Assembly: GCA_036378155.1 (NCBI GenBank)
Contig: DASUXA010000046.1
Span: forward strand, 1-43,559
Direction of reading: 5' to 3'
Length of the DNA: 43,559 bases
Source of the DNA: DASUXA01 sp036378155
GTDB lineage: Bacteria > Actinomycetota > Actinomycetes > Mycobacteriales > Micromonosporaceae
Shown: one piece after another, positions 1 to 9,467 of the stretch
Numbering within the stretch: position 1 is the stretch's first letter
How the letters are laid out: each line of letters begins with the position of its first letter
Position numbers and translations under genes: made by a program
The notes under the pieces: model-generated
Seen by the model: the letters and a program-made list of their open reading frames with translations, nothing else
Database searches by the model: none
Told to the model about the DNA's origin: nothing

Positions 1-986
<986 letters not shown>

Positions 987-1029
987 TCGCTGCGCGAGGC
1001 GACCCGACCCCGACCGGTTACCGCATCGT

Positions 1030-2448
1030 TCAGTGGGTGAACGTCAGCCAGTTGACGTTGACGTAGTCGGCGGGCTGACCGCTGGTGAACGTGATGAAGA
1101 CGGTGTGGGTGCCGGTGACCGACGCGATGTTCGCCGGTACTGTGCGCCAGCTCTGCCAGCCGCCGGTGTTCGCGATGGCGAAGCTGCCGATCGGCGCGTT
1201 CGACCTGCTGTCCAGCCGTACCTCGACCAACCCGCTCACCCCGCTCGCCGCGCCGGAGGCGACCCGACCGACGAACTGGGTCGCCGGGGTGGCACCGAAG
1301 TCGACGTTGGTGAACTGCAGCCAGTCGCCGTTGGCGATCCAGCCTACGTCCTGTCCGCCGCCGGTGTCGGAGCACGCCTCGGTCTGGGTGCCGGACTGCG
1401 CGTCGTAGCTTTCCGCCTGGATCGTCGAGTACGCGTCGCGTCCGCCGGTGGTCGGGGTGGGCGACGGGTTGCTGCCGCCGCTGGTGTACACCGCGACGTA
1501 GTCGACGAGCATCGGTACCCCGGACACGGTCGACGAGGTGGGTCCGCCGCCGAACGCCGCCGGGAAGCCGCCGCCCATCGCCACGTCGAAGATGACGAAG
1601 AACCCGTGGTGCGTGGCGTTGTTCCAGGTCGTGGCGTCGACCTGGGTCGAGTTCACGGTGAAGAAGTTGACGCCGTCGAGGTACCAGCGCAGTTGCTCGG
1701 GGTACACACTGCGGTCGTACTCGACGGCGTAGGTGTGGAAGCCGGTCTGGCAGCCGGAGCAGGCGCGTTCGCCGCTGCCGATGCCGGTGGTCTCGTTGCA
1801 TGGACCGCCCGGGCTGGTACCGCAGTGCAGGGTGCCGAATTCGGAGCTACGCCCGTTGATGTCCTCCATGACATCCCACTCGCCGATGCTCGGCCAGTTG
1901 GTGGCGCCGACCGGGCGGGCGGCGTCGCCGAGCATCCAGAACGCCGGCCAGTACCCGGCGGCGGCGCTGCCGCTGACGTTCGGCTGCTGGATCGACGCCT
2001 CGACGCGCAGTTTGCCGCCGACGGGGGCGGCGAAGTCGGTGCGCTGGGTTTCGATGCGACCCGACGTCCAGTGTCCGGACGCGTCCCGGATCGGCTTGAT
2101 CGCCAGGTGCCCGGCGCCGTCCTGGTACACGTTGGCGGTGCTGCTGGTCATCGTCTCGACCTCGCCGGTACCCCAGTTCGCGGCGCCGCCCGGATAGCCG
2201 GTGCCCACGTCGTACAGCCAGTTGGAGGTGTTCACCCCGGTGTTGGCGGCGCCGGTGAAGTCGTCGGCGAAGACCAGGTTCCAGCCGGCGCGGCTCGGTA
2301 CCGTCGCGCCGGCCGTTCCGGCGAACGCCCCCCAGGTCACGACCAGGGTGGTGGCGATCGCGCCGGCGGCGGCAAGCCATCGACGGCGGTACGGACGAGT
2401 CGCCGGCGCGTGGGCGGGTGGCGACGGGGGGCGGGCGGTACGCGTCAT
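1030..2448 (-). CDS. Secreted GH16 endo-beta-glucanase with C-terminal CBM6
   Basis: A 472-residue modular exoenzyme that probably cleaves beta-1,3- or mixed-linkage glucans outside the cell. Residues 1-49 are an arginine-rich n-region (RPYRRRW), a hydrophobic core and an AGA cleavage region, typical of an export signal. The GH16 domain spans about 53-322 and carries EWDVME at 190-195, with E190 as likely nucleophile and E195 as acid/base. A Pro/Thr/Ser linker (about 324-336) leads to a CBM6-like module starting YSTIQAESYDAQSG and ending at the C-terminus. The start codon is preceded by GAAAGGGACCTCG, a fair Shine-Dalgarno. A promoter and a LacI/CebR-type palindrome lie about 90-140 bp upstream, so induction by beta-gluco-oligosaccharides is likely. 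The exact substrate (laminarin or lichenan) cannot be read from the sequence. Confidence 0.92.
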   Translation of the reverse strand: MTRTARPPSPPAHAPATRPYRRRWLAAAGAIATTLVVTWGAFAGTAGATVPSRAGWNLVFADDFTGAANTGVNTSNWLYDVGTGYPGGAANWGTGEVETMTSSTANVYQDGAGHLAIKPIRDASGHWTSGRIETQRTDFAAPVGGKLRVEASIQQPNVSGSAAAGYWPAFWMLGDAARPVGATNWPSIGEWDVMEDINGRSSEFGTLHCGTSPGGPCNETTGIGSGERACSGCQTGFHTYAVEYDRSVYPEQLRWYLDGVNFFTVNSTQVDATTWNNATHHGFFVIFDVAMGGGFPAAFGGGPTSSTVSGVPMLVDYVAVYTSGGSNPSPTPTTGGRDAYSTIQAESYDAQSGTQTEACSDTGGGQDVGWIANGDWLQFTNVDFGATPATQFVGRVASGAASGVSGLVEVRLDSRSNAPIGSFAIANTGGWQSWRTVPANIASVTGTHTVFITFTSGQPADYVNVNWLTFTH

Positions 2449-2536
2449 CGAGGTCCCTTTCTCGAGTCTCGACGCCCGCCGTACGACATGGGACGCTGAG
2501 CGCGCGACGGCCCCTGGCAGGCGACCGAGGATGGCG

Positions 2537-2550
2537 TGAGAGCGCTCTCA
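2537..2550. promoter_or_regulatory. CebR-like LacI-family operator
   Basis: TGAGAGCGCTCTCA is a perfect 14-bp palindrome with the central CG step of LacI-family operators. From memory of the Streptomyces literature, the CebR box is TGGGAGCGCTCCCA, so this site differs by one symmetric base pair. It sits at about +1 to +14 relative to the predicted GH16 start of transcription, a classic repression position. No LacI-family gene is in the window, so the repressor would act in trans. Confidence 0.7.
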
Positions 2551-2556
2551 TCGCTC

Positions 2557-2585
2557 ATGCTCGTCGTCGGTCGTCTATCTGTCAA
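2557..2585 (-). promoter_or_regulatory. Predicted promoter of the GH16 gene
   Basis: On the minus strand, TTGACA (2585-2580) is followed after 17 bases by GAGCAT (2562-2557), a good -35 and a modest -10. Transcription would begin near 2550, inside the CebR-like palindrome, giving a leader of about 100 nt to the GH16 start. Confidence 0.55.
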
Positions 2586-2610
2586 TACTCCTAACTGTTG
2601 GCGGGTACCG

Positions 2611-3588
2611 ATGCGAACGACCTCGCAGGCGCAGCTCACCAGGCGCGCCCTGCTGACCGCGGTGTCCCTTGCCGGGCTGGGCAGCCTCGGCGGGTGCGTG
2701 GCCGATCCGGAGTACCCGGTGGGTCCGCTCCGCCTCGCCACCGGCAACCGCGGCGGCGTGTACTTCGCCTACGGGCAGGGCATCGCCGCCCTGGTCCGCG
2801 ACCGGTTGCCCGGACTGTCGCCCCAGGTGATCGCGACCGGCGCGAGCGTCGACAACCTGCGCATGGTCGCCGCCGGCGAGGTCGAGGTCGGGTTCACCCT
2901 GGCGGACTCGGCGGCTCTGGCGGTACGCGGCGAGGACCCGTTCACCGTCGCGCTGCCGGTGGTCGCGCTGGCGCGACTGTACGAGAACTACCTGCATCTG
3001 GTGGTACCGCTGGACAGCGGCGTGGCGAGCGTCGCCGACCTCGCCGGACACCGGGTGTCGGTGGGCGCGGCGGGCTCCGGTACCGAGGTGGTCACCGGAC
3101 GCCTGCTCGCCTCGGCAGGGCTCGCGCCCGGTCGCGACCTGCTCGCCTTTCGCCTCGGCGTGGACGAATCCGCCGCCGCCCTCGCCGACGGTCGGCTGGA
3201 CGCGTTCTTCTTCTCCGGCGGCATCCCGACGACCGCGATCGCGCGGCTGGCGGCGAGGTACCCGGTACGCCTGCTCGACCTCAGCCGGTACGTGCGTCCG
3301 CTGCGCGCCGCCTACGGCGAGTTCTACGCCGAGCGGACGGTACCCGCCGCCGTCTACCGGCTGTCCGGGCCGGTGGCGACCATCGGAGTACCGAACTACC
3401 TGGTCGTCCGGCGCGACCTCGACGAGCGGATCGCGTACCAGCTGACCAGGACACTGTTCGCGGGGCGGGAGCGACTGGCCGCCACCCACCCGGAGGGGCG
3501 ACGGCTGTCGACGGCGTCGGCGATCTCGACGTACCCGCTCGACCTGCACCGGGGCGCGGTGCGGTACTACCGCGAAGCCAAACCCTGA
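2611..3588 (+). CDS. TAXI-family (TRAP-type) solute-binding lipoprotein
   Basis: A 325-residue extracytoplasmic binding protein. The ATG at 2611 is chosen because it gives a proper lipoprotein signal: RR at 11-12, a hydrophobic stretch and the lipobox LGGC with Cys29 as lipidation site. An in-frame start at 2536 would add a non-signal extension and would overlap the GH16 operator. After the Cys come PLRLATGNRGGVYFAYGQGIA, read here in parts, and the VIATGASVDNLRMVAAGEVEVGF region typical of TAXI proteins, which bind small acids such as glutamate or dicarboxylates. No TRAP membrane subunits are nearby. Instead the gene converges on a histidine kinase/response regulator pair with a 22-bp overlap of coding ends. 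A sensory role feeding the kinase is therefore plausible. The ligand is unknown. Confidence 0.85.
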   Translation: MRTTSQAQLTRRALLTAVSLAGLGSLGGCVADPEYPVGPLRLATGNRGGVYFAYGQGIAALVRDRLPGLSPQVIATGASVDNLRMVAAGEVEVGFTLADSAALAVRGEDPFTVALPVVALARLYENYLHLVVPLDSGVASVADLAGHRVSVGAAGSGTEVVTGRLLASAGLAPGRDLLAFRLGVDESAAALADGRLDAFFFSGGIPTTAIARLAARYPVRLLDLSRYVRPLRAAYGEFYAERTVPAAVYRLSGPVATIGVPNYLVVRRDLDERIAYQLTRTLFAGRERLAATHPEGRRLSTASAISTYPLDLHRGAVRYYREAKP

Positions 3589-4988
3589 CGGGTGACCTCG
3601 CCGTCGGCGGGGCGCGCGGCGGACGCCGCCGGGAACAGCAGCCGCGCCGCGAGCCCGCGCGGCGTGACCGGCTGCAGGTCGAGTACCCCGCCGGACGCCT
3701 CGACCAGGACCGCGGCGATCGGCAGCCCGAGCCCGGTACCGTCGGTGTTCTGCGCGTCCGGGGCGCGCCAGAACCGCTCGGTCGCCCGTCGCCGTTCCTC
3801 GACGGACAGACCCGGACCGTCGTCGACCACGCGCACGCTCACCCGGTCGCCGTCCGGGCACACCTCCACCTCGATCGAGGCGCCCGGACCCGCGAACTTC
3901 ACCGCGTTGTCGATCAACGCGTCCAACGCCTGACCGACCGCGGTCGGTACCGCCCGGACCGGCGCCTGCCCGACGCCCGACCGGTACAGCCGACTGCCGC
4001 GCCGCGCCGCGACCGGCGCCCAGGCGGCGACCCGCTCGTCGGCGACCGCCGCCGCGTCGACCGTCTCCACCGGGTACGGCCCGCGCTCGGCGCGCGCCAG
4101 CGCCAGCAGCCCGTCGAGGATGCCGGCGAGCCGGTCCACCTCCTCCAGCGCGAGGCGGTGCTGTTCGCGCTCGGTACCGCCCAGCGCGTCGCCGAGATCC
4201 TCCACCCGCAGCCGCAGCGCGGTCAGCGGGTTGCGCAACTGGTGGCTCGCCTGCGCGACGAAGGCGCGTTGCCGATCCAGCGCGTCCGCGACGCTGTCCG
4301 CCATCTGGTTGAACGAGCGACCCAGCCGGCGCAACTCGGGCGGACCCAGCTCAGCCGGTACCCGGGTGTCCAGCGCGCCCTCGCTGATCCGGTGCGCCGC
4401 GTCGTCGAGTTCCGCGACCGGGCGCAGCATCCACCGGGTCAGCGCCACCGCCACGGTGAAGAAGACGAGTCCGGCGACCACACCGCCGGCGAACAGCGCC
4501 GCCCAGTCGCGGGCGATGTCGGCGCGCACCGCGTCGGTGGGCGACAGCGTCAGTACCGCGCCGACCACCTCGCCGCCGCTGGTCACCGGTACCGCCACGA
4601 GCAGCGGGTCACGCTGCCAGGGCCAGACCCGCTGCCGCGCCCCGATCCGCTCGCCGGCGAGCGCCTGTACCAGCCCGCGCCGCACCGCCACGGAGGCGAA
4701 CACCTCCCGGTCGCCGGTGGACACCACGACCTGCTCCTCGCGGTCCACGACCACCGCCGCGATCGCGTACAGGTCGTGGTACCGGCGCAGCTCGTCCTCG
4801 AGGGTGACGACATCGCCGGTACGCAGCGCGGGATCGGCGAGCGAGGCGAACCGGGCGGCGTCGACGAACCGGTCGATGACCGCTTCCTCGGTCCGCGTCG
4901 CCGCCACGTCGACGGCGAGCGGGACCTCCAGCGCCAGCAGCACCAGGGCGAGCAGCACCAGGTACGTGCCGACCAGTCGGTACCGCAC
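3567..4988 (-). CDS. Sensor histidine kinase
   Basis: A 473-residue membrane kinase. TM1 is at about 7-29, an extracytoplasmic sensor loop runs to about 160, TM2 covers about 164-184, and a HAMP linker follows to about 237. The dimerisation/phosphoacceptor helix has H249 in ASHQLRNPLTALRLR. The ATP-binding domain shows N361 (ALIDNAVKF), DDGPGL at 389-394 and GTGLGL at 417-422, so all catalytic boxes are intact. The start is GTG at 4988, two bases after the stop of the response regulator, which fixes the two genes as one transcriptional unit (regulator first). Its architecture resembles TctE-type kinases that respond to carboxylates, and its 3' end overlaps the TAXI lipoprotein gene by 22 bp on the opposite strand. 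Signal unknown. Confidence 0.93.
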   Translation of the reverse strand: MRYRLVGTYLVLLALVLLALEVPLAVDVAATRTEEAVIDRFVDAARFASLADPALRTGDVVTLEDELRRYHDLYAIAAVVVDREEQVVVSTGDREVFASVAVRRGLVQALAGERIGARQRVWPWQRDPLLVAVPVTSGGEVVGAVLTLSPTDAVRADIARDWAALFAGGVVAGLVFFTVAVALTRWMLRPVAELDDAAHRISEGALDTRVPAELGPPELRRLGRSFNQMADSVADALDRQRAFVAQASHQLRNPLTALRLRVEDLGDALGGTEREQHRLALEEVDRLAGILDGLLALARAERGPYPVETVDAAAVADERVAAWAPVAARRGSRLYRSGVGQAPVRAVPTAVGQALDALIDNAVKFAGPGASIEVEVCPDGDRVSVRVVDDGPGLSVEERRRATERFWRAPDAQNTDGTGLGLPIAAVLVEASGGVLDLQPVTPRGLAARLLFPAASAARPADGEVTRQGLASR

Positions 4989-4990
4989 GG

Positions 4991-5656
4991 CTACCCGGCT
5001 CCGGGATCGCGCAGCCGGTACCCGACCCCGCGCACGGTCTGGATCAGCCCGGCGTCGCCGAGCTTGGCGCGCAGCGACGCGACGTGTACCTCGACGGTGC
5101 GCAGCGTCCCCGCCCACGTCGTGTGCCAGACCTCGGCGAGCAGATGGTCCCGGCTGACCACCTCGCCTGCTCGCCGCGCCAGCGCGGCGAGCAGGTCGAA
5201 CTCCTTGCGGGTCAGGCTCACCTCGCCGCCGTGCACGGTGACCCGGTGCGCGGCGAGGTCGACGACGAGCGGACCGACGGTGACCGCGCACGGCGCCGCC
5301 CGGCTGAACGCGACGCGACGCATCACCGCGTCGATGCGCGCCTGTAACTCGGCGATCCCGAACGGCTTGACCACGTAGTCGTCCGCGCCGCTGCGCAGCC
5401 CGGCGATCCGGTCGCGCTCCTCGCCGCGCGCGGTGACCGCGATGATCCCCACGTTCCCCCGGCGGCGCAGCTCCCGGCACACCTCGATGCCGTCCCGGTC
5501 GGGCAGGTTGAGGTCGAGCAGCACCAGGTCGACCGGCGGCGCGGCGAGCGCCTGCGCCGCGGTCGCGGCGCGCACCAGGTCGTACCCGCGGCGGCGCAGC
5601 GCCGTTTCCAGGGCGCCGGCCACCCGGACGTCGTCCTCGACCAGCAGCACGCGCAT
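4991..5656 (-). CDS. OmpR-family response regulator
   Basis: A 221-residue regulator partnered with the kinase immediately downstream. The receiver domain (1-115) has the acidic pair E7-D8-D9, phospho-acceptor D48 (LLDLNLPD), T75 and K97 (VVKPFG). The winged-helix DNA-binding domain (about 125-217) shows LTRKEFDLLAALA and the recognition-helix region TVEVHVASLRAKLGD, then the wing VRGVGYRL. The start ATG is at 5656. No strong Shine-Dalgarno is visible and a 323-bp gap lies upstream. TctD/QseB-like regulators of this type often control a neighbouring uptake system, here possibly the TAXI gene. The target is not known. Confidence 0.94.
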   Translation of the reverse strand: MRVLLVEDDVRVAGALETALRRRGYDLVRAATAAQALAAPPVDLVLLDLNLPDRDGIEVCRELRRRGNVGIIAVTARGEERDRIAGLRSGADDYVVKPFGIAELQARIDAVMRRVAFSRAAPCAVTVGPLVVDLAAHRVTVHGGEVSLTRKEFDLLAALARRAGEVVSRDHLLAEVWHTTWAGTLRTVEVHVASLRAKLGDAGLIQTVRGVGYRLRDPGAG

Positions 5657-5979
5657 AGCGGCAGCCTAGGGGGCCGAGCGCGATCCTCCGATACCCCCGC
5701 GTCCGGGAATCCGGCTCCGCGCGCCGCCGTCGGCGGCGGTCGGGAGCCGGGCGCGCCGAGCCGTCGCCGGCGACGTGCCGGTCGAGGCTCACACCGCTGG
5801 AGATGTGCGTACATCTCCAGCGAGGTAAGCATCCCAGGACGCTCACAAAGCTCGTGGTGTACGCACACCGCCGCGGTTGTGCAGCTGTGACGACACACCC
5901 CCTGCGCCGCGCGGGGCCGTGCGCCGGGCGAGGCAGGGCCGTAGCGGCGCCGGGCGAGGCGGAGCCCGTCCGACTCCGA
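5657..5979. other. Intergenic region between liv operon end and response regulator
   Basis: A 323-bp stretch without a convincing gene. It holds the promoter region of the two-component operon (close to 5657-5790), a perfect hairpin at 5795-5822, and a smaller inverted repeat GGTGT-ACGC-ACACC at 5856-5869. A 14-base direct repeat GCGCCGGGCGAGGC occurs at 5921-5934 and again at 5947-5960, just after the livF stop. Short open frames crossing it lack start signals and coding bias. Confidence 0.5.
5795..5822 (-). terminator. Perfect 12-bp hairpin downstream of livF
   Basis: CGCTGGAGATGT and ACATCTCCAGCG pair perfectly around the 4-base loop GCGT. It is about 160 bp past the livF stop and about 140 bp before the response-regulator start. 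There is no U-tract on either strand, as is common in actinomycete terminators. Because the arms are symmetric and AT-richer than the surroundings, an operator is a possible alternative. Confidence 0.5.
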
Positions 5980-6678
5980 CTACACCACGCCGAGGTACGC
6001 CTCGCGGACCCGCGCGTCCGCCGCCAGGTCGGCGGCCGCCCCGGACAGGGTGATCCGCCCGTTCTCCAGCACGTACGCCCGCCCGGCGACCTCCAGCGCG
6101 GCGCCCGCGTCCTGTTCGACGAGCAGCACACCGGTACCGGCGCCGGTGATGTCGCCCAGCCGCGCCAGGATCTCGTCCACCAGTACCGGCGCCAGACCCA
6201 GCGACAACTCGTCGATCAGCAGGACGCGCGGCTTGCCCATCAGCGCGCGGGCGATCGCGCACATCTGCTGCTCGCCGCCGGACATCGAACCCGCCACCTG
6301 GTCCAGGCGTTCGGCGAGCCGCGGGAACAGGGCGAGCACCTGACTCAGGTCGTCGTTGCGCGCGTGCCAGCCGCCCAGCCGCAGGTTGTCGCGTACGGTC
6401 AGACCGGGGAACAGCCGGCGGCCCTCCGGTACATGCGCGACGCCCCGGGTCGCGATCGTCTCGATCGACGCCCCGGTCAGGTCCAGGTCGTCGAGCGTGA
6501 TCCGACCGGCGCGTACCGGGATCATCCCGGTCGCCGCGCGCAGCAGCGTCGACTTGCCCGCGCCGTTCGGGCCGATCAGCGCCACCACCTCGCCGGTACG
6601 CACCTCGACCGACACCTGGTCGAGCACCTGCACCGGTCCGTACCCGGCGTCCACGCCGGTCAGCGCGAACGTGGTCAT
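5980..6678 (-). CDS. livF: Branched-chain amino-acid-type ABC transporter ATPase (LivF)
   Basis: A 232-residue ABC ATPase, the second nucleotide-binding subunit of a HAAT-family importer. Walker A is GPNGAGKST at 36-44, the Q-loop follows near 85, the signature SMSGGEQQ is at 131-138 and Walker B VLLIDE at 152-157. LivF-type features such as VPEGRRLFPGLTVRDNL are plain. The ATG overlaps the livG stop by four bases (ATGA), so translation is coupled. It is the last gene of the operon livK-H-M-G-F. The family is clear, but whether the ligand is an amino acid, urea or another small compound is not. Confidence 0.93.
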   Translation of the reverse strand: MTTFALTGVDAGYGPVQVLDQVSVEVRTGEVVALIGPNGAGKSTLLRAATGMIPVRAGRITLDDLDLTGASIETIATRGVAHVPEGRRLFPGLTVRDNLRLGGWHARNDDLSQVLALFPRLAERLDQVAGSMSGGEQQMCAIARALMGKPRVLLIDELSLGLAPVLVDEILARLGDITGAGTGVLLVEQDAGAALEVAGRAYVLENGRITLSGAAADLAADARVREAYLGVV

Positions 6679-7520
6679 TCGCTGCTCCTGTTCCGCGCCG
6701 CGTACCTGGTGCCCAGGTACGCCTCGACGACCCGCTCGTCGGCGAGCACCTGTCGCGCCGGGCCGCGGGTGAGCACCTCGCCGTGGTGCAGCACCAGTAC
6801 CTCGTCGGAGATCGCGGCGATCGCCTGCACGATGTGTTCGACCATGAGCAGGGCGAGCCCGTCGGCGCGCAGCCCGTCGATCAGCCGCAGCGCGGGTTCG
6901 ATCTCCGCCGGGCGCAGCCCGGCGAGCACCTCGTCGAGCAGCAGTACCCGGGGCCGCAGCGCGAGCGCCTTGGCCAGTTCCAGCCGCCGCGCGTCGGCCA
7001 CGGACAGTTCGGCCGGCGCGGCGTCGGCGCGGTCCGCCAACCCGACCCGGTCGAGCACCTCGAGCGCGGCACGACGCGCGCCGCCGAGCCGCCGTCCGAT
7101 GCCGCCCGGCCCGAAGACCTCGGCGACCACCACGTTGTCCAGCACGGTCATGCCCCGGAACGGCTTGACGATCTGGAAGGTACGGGCGACCCCGGCGTGC
7201 GCGATCCGCCACGGGCGCGCGCCGGTCAGATCCCGCCCGTCGATGACGACCTGCCCCGTGGTGGGACGCAGATGCCCGGTGAGCAGGTTGATCAGCGTGG
7301 ACTTGCCGGCGCCGTTGGGTCCGATGACGCCGAGCAGCTTGCCGGGGTACAGGTCGAGGTCGACGTCCGCGACCGCCCGCAACCCGCCGAACTGCCGGGA
7401 CAGCTTGCGCGCGGCGAGGATCGCGCCCGCCTCGCCGGGGGGACGCTGCTCGGGAACCGGCGTCGCGGCGACGTCGGGCGCGCGACCGCGCGGCTCGCTC
7501 CGCTCACTCCTCGCGCTCAC
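6675..7520 (-). CDS. livG: Branched-chain amino-acid-type ABC transporter ATPase (LivG)
   Basis: A 281-residue ABC ATPase. The GTG at 7520 is chosen because it forms a GTGA overlap with the livM stop. An extended N-terminus of about 30 residues precedes the domain. Walker A is GPNGAGKST at about 67-75, the Q-loop lies in FQIVKPFRGMTVLDNV, and Walker B is VLLLDE at about 192-197. The signature motif is LSVADARR (172-179) rather than canonical LSGGQ, a kind of divergence seen in part of the LivG family. The C-terminus ends EAYLGTRYAARNRSSE, with the LivG-typical EAYLG. It pairs with LivF to energise the LivH/LivM channel. Confidence 0.92.
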   Translation of the reverse strand: MSARSERSEPRGRAPDVAATPVPEQRPPGEAGAILAARKLSRQFGGLRAVADVDLDLYPGKLLGVIGPNGAGKSTLINLLTGHLRPTTGQVVIDGRDLTGARPWRIAHAGVARTFQIVKPFRGMTVLDNVVVAEVFGPGGIGRRLGGARRAALEVLDRVGLADRADAAPAELSVADARRLELAKALALRPRVLLLDEVLAGLRPAEIEPALRLIDGLRADGLALLMVEHIVQAIAAISDEVLVLHHGEVLTRGPARQVLADERVVEAYLGTRYAARNRSSE

Positions 7521-8578
7521 AGTCGATACCTCCGCACGTTCTCCAGCAGCGAGAACCGTCGCGTGGCGGCGGCGTCGCGCAGGTACGTGGTGAAGCCCTG
7601 CGGCAGCAGGATCACCGCCAGGATGATCAGTCCACCGAGCACGAACGTGTGCCCGGAGGTGAAGTTCTGCCGCAGCCACTCCGAGGCGTACGCGATCGCG
7701 ATCGCCCCGATCACCGGGCCGACGACGGTACCCGCCCCGCCCAGGATCACCATGACCACCATCAGGACGGTGATGTCCACGTCGAACAGCCGCTCCGGGA
7801 AGATGGTGACCTGCTGGAAGGCGTACGCCGCGCCGATCGCGCCGGTGAGCGCGGCGGACCCGGCGAAGGCGAGGACCTTGGCGACGGTGGTGTTGATGCC
7901 CATCGCCGCCGCCGCGTCCTCGTCCTGGTGCACGGCGCGCAGCGCGTACCCCGCGCGGGTCGCCGCGACGATCGCCGCGGCTCCCACCACAACGGCGGCG
8001 AGCAGCAGGAACAGGACGTAGAACCCGTCGTTGCCGAGCCACGGGGTGGGCGCGTCGTGTCCCACCGTCGGGATCGTGACCCCCGCCCCGCCGCCGGTCC
8101 ACCTCGGCAGGTTCGTGACCAGTTCGCGCAGCCCCTCGGCGACGCCCAGGGTCGCGACCGCGAAGTAGTGCCCCTTCAGCCGCAGCAGCGGCCAGCCGAC
8201 CAGCGCCGCGAACAGCCCGGATACCACCGCGGCGAGCGGCAGGGCGAGCCAGAACGACAGCCGGGCGTGCACCATCGCGACCGCCACCGTGTACGCGCCG
8301 AGTCCGAAGAACCCGACCTGCCCGAAGCAGGCGTACCCGGTGTACCCGCCGATCAGGTTCCACGCCGCCGCGAGCCCGACGAACATCAGCACCGTGGTGA
8401 CCGTGCGTTCCTGCCCGGTGTACAGCTGGGTCTGCAGCCCGAAGCCGGCGCCGAGGGCGACCAGACCGACCGCCCACGGCAGCACGGCGCGCAGCCCGGT
8501 ACGCCGGATCCGCGCCGGTACCTCGTCGACCGGAGCCGCCGCGACCGCTCCCGCCTCGCCCACGTCCACCTCGGCCAT
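7517..8578 (-). CDS. livM: Branched-chain amino-acid-type ABC permease (LivM)
   Basis: A 353-residue polytopic membrane protein with about ten hydrophobic segments after a charged N-terminus of roughly 28 residues. Family landmarks are WNLIGGYTGYACFGQVGFFGLGAY near the N-terminal third and LRLKGHYFAVATLG. The coupling region is RAVHQDEDAAAAMGINT, followed by AGAIGAAYAFQQVTIFP-like text and the VVMVILGGAGTVVGPVIGA segment. It heterodimerises with LivH to form the channel. It starts one base after the livH stop and overlaps livG by four bases. Confidence 0.92.
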   Translation of the reverse strand: MAEVDVGEAGAVAAAPVDEVPARIRRTGLRAVLPWAVGLVALGAGFGLQTQLYTGQERTVTTVLMFVGLAAAWNLIGGYTGYACFGQVGFFGLGAYTVAVAMVHARLSFWLALPLAAVVSGLFAALVGWPLLRLKGHYFAVATLGVAEGLRELVTNLPRWTGGGAGVTIPTVGHDAPTPWLGNDGFYVLFLLLAAVVVGAAAIVAATRAGYALRAVHQDEDAAAAMGINTTVAKVLAFAGSAALTGAIGAAYAFQQVTIFPERLFDVDITVLMVVMVILGGAGTVVGPVIGAIAIAYASEWLRQNFTSGHTFVLGGLIILAVILLPQGFTTYLRDAAATRRFSLLENVRRYRL

Positions 8579-8579
8579 G

Positions 8580-9467
8580 TCAGACCTCCACCCGACTGGC
8601 GTAGAAGGCGCGGCCGGCGATGCCCTGGGGACGCACCGCGAGGACGATCACCAGTACCGCGAACGCGACCGCGTTGACCAGCGTGCCCGGCAGCAGCTGA
8701 CCGCCCCACGCCTCGACCAGGCCGAGGACCAGCCCGCCGAGCAGCGCTCCGGCGGTGTTACCGAGTCCGCCGAGCACCGCCGCGACGAAGCTGTACAGGG
8801 TGAACCGCCCCGCGTCGGCGGGGCTGAACGTGGACACCGCGCCCTGGGCGGCGCCGGCCGCACCGGCCAGCGCCGCCGAGAGCCCGAAGGTCAGCGCGTA
8901 CACGTGCCGCGCTTTGATCCCCATCAGCCGGGCCGCGCCCCGGTCCATGCCGGTGGCGAGGATCGCCAGTCCGGTCCTGGTCCGGCGCATGAACCAGCCG
9001 AGCGCCACGGTGAGCCCGACCGCGACCAGTGCCGCGATCAGCCGGCCGAGCGGGATCCGCACGTCGCCGGGCAGCACCAGGGAACGCGCGGCGTACCCGG
9101 TCGGAATCGACCGGTAGTTCGCCGTGTACACCAGGATCAGCCCGTTGACCAGCAGCAACTGCAGCCCGAAGGTGAGCAGCAGGGTGATGAAGATCGGCGC
9201 GTTGACCACCAGGTTCACCAGGTACCGCTGGATGAGGTACCCGCCCGCGAACAGCACCACCGCCGCCGGCACCATGCCGAGGAACGGATCGAGCCCGAGC
9301 GCCTGGTTGAGCGTGAACGCGAGGTACGCCCCGACCAGCACGAACGCTCCGTGCGCGAGGTTGACGATGTTCATCACGCCCCACACCAGCGAGAAGCCGA
9401 CCGCGACCAGCCCGAACATCCCGCCCTGGAGCAGCCCGTACACCGTGGCTTGGAAGAAATGACTCAT
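8580..9467 (-). CDS. livH: Branched-chain amino-acid-type ABC permease (LivH)
   Basis: A 295-residue permease with eight or so hydrophobic segments. Typical LivH motifs include GLLQGGMFGLVAVGFSLVWG at the N-terminus and MNIVNLAHGAFVLVGAYLAF. The coupling loop contains TRTGLAILATGMDRGAARLMGI, written here only in part, and GGLGNTAGALLGGLVLG lies near the C-terminus. The ATG at 9467 overlaps the livK stop by four bases (ATGA). An in-frame ATG at 9482 exists but would overlap livK further and lies outside the usual N-terminus. Confidence 0.92.
   Translation of the reverse strand: MSHFFQATVYGLLQGGMFGLVAVGFSLVWGVMNIVNLAHGAFVLVGAYLAFTLNQALGLDPFLGMVPAAVVLFAGGYLIQRYLVNLVVNAPIFITLLLTFGLQLLLVNGLILVYTANYRSIPTGYAARSLVLPGDVRIPLGRLIAALVAVGLTVALGWFMRRTRTGLAILATGMDRGAARLMGIKARHVYALTFGLSAALAGAAGAAQGAVSTFSPADAGRFTLYSFVAAVLGGLGNTAGALLGGLVLGLVEAWGGQLLPGTLVNAVAFAVLVIVLAVRPQGIAGRAFYASRVEV

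Noticed and set aside
2598..5378. Plus-strand open frame of 926 codons
   Set aside because: It overlaps the TAXI gene in another frame and is antisense to the kinase and regulator; arginine-rich shadow.
4989..6131. Apparent N-terminal extension of the histidine kinase through the response regulator and livF
   Set aside because: The extension is out of frame with the real regulator and livF genes; stop-start spacing fixes GTG 4988.
6679..7212. Extension of the livF frame into livG
   Set aside because: It runs through livG in another frame; the ATGA overlap at 6675-6678 gives the normal start.
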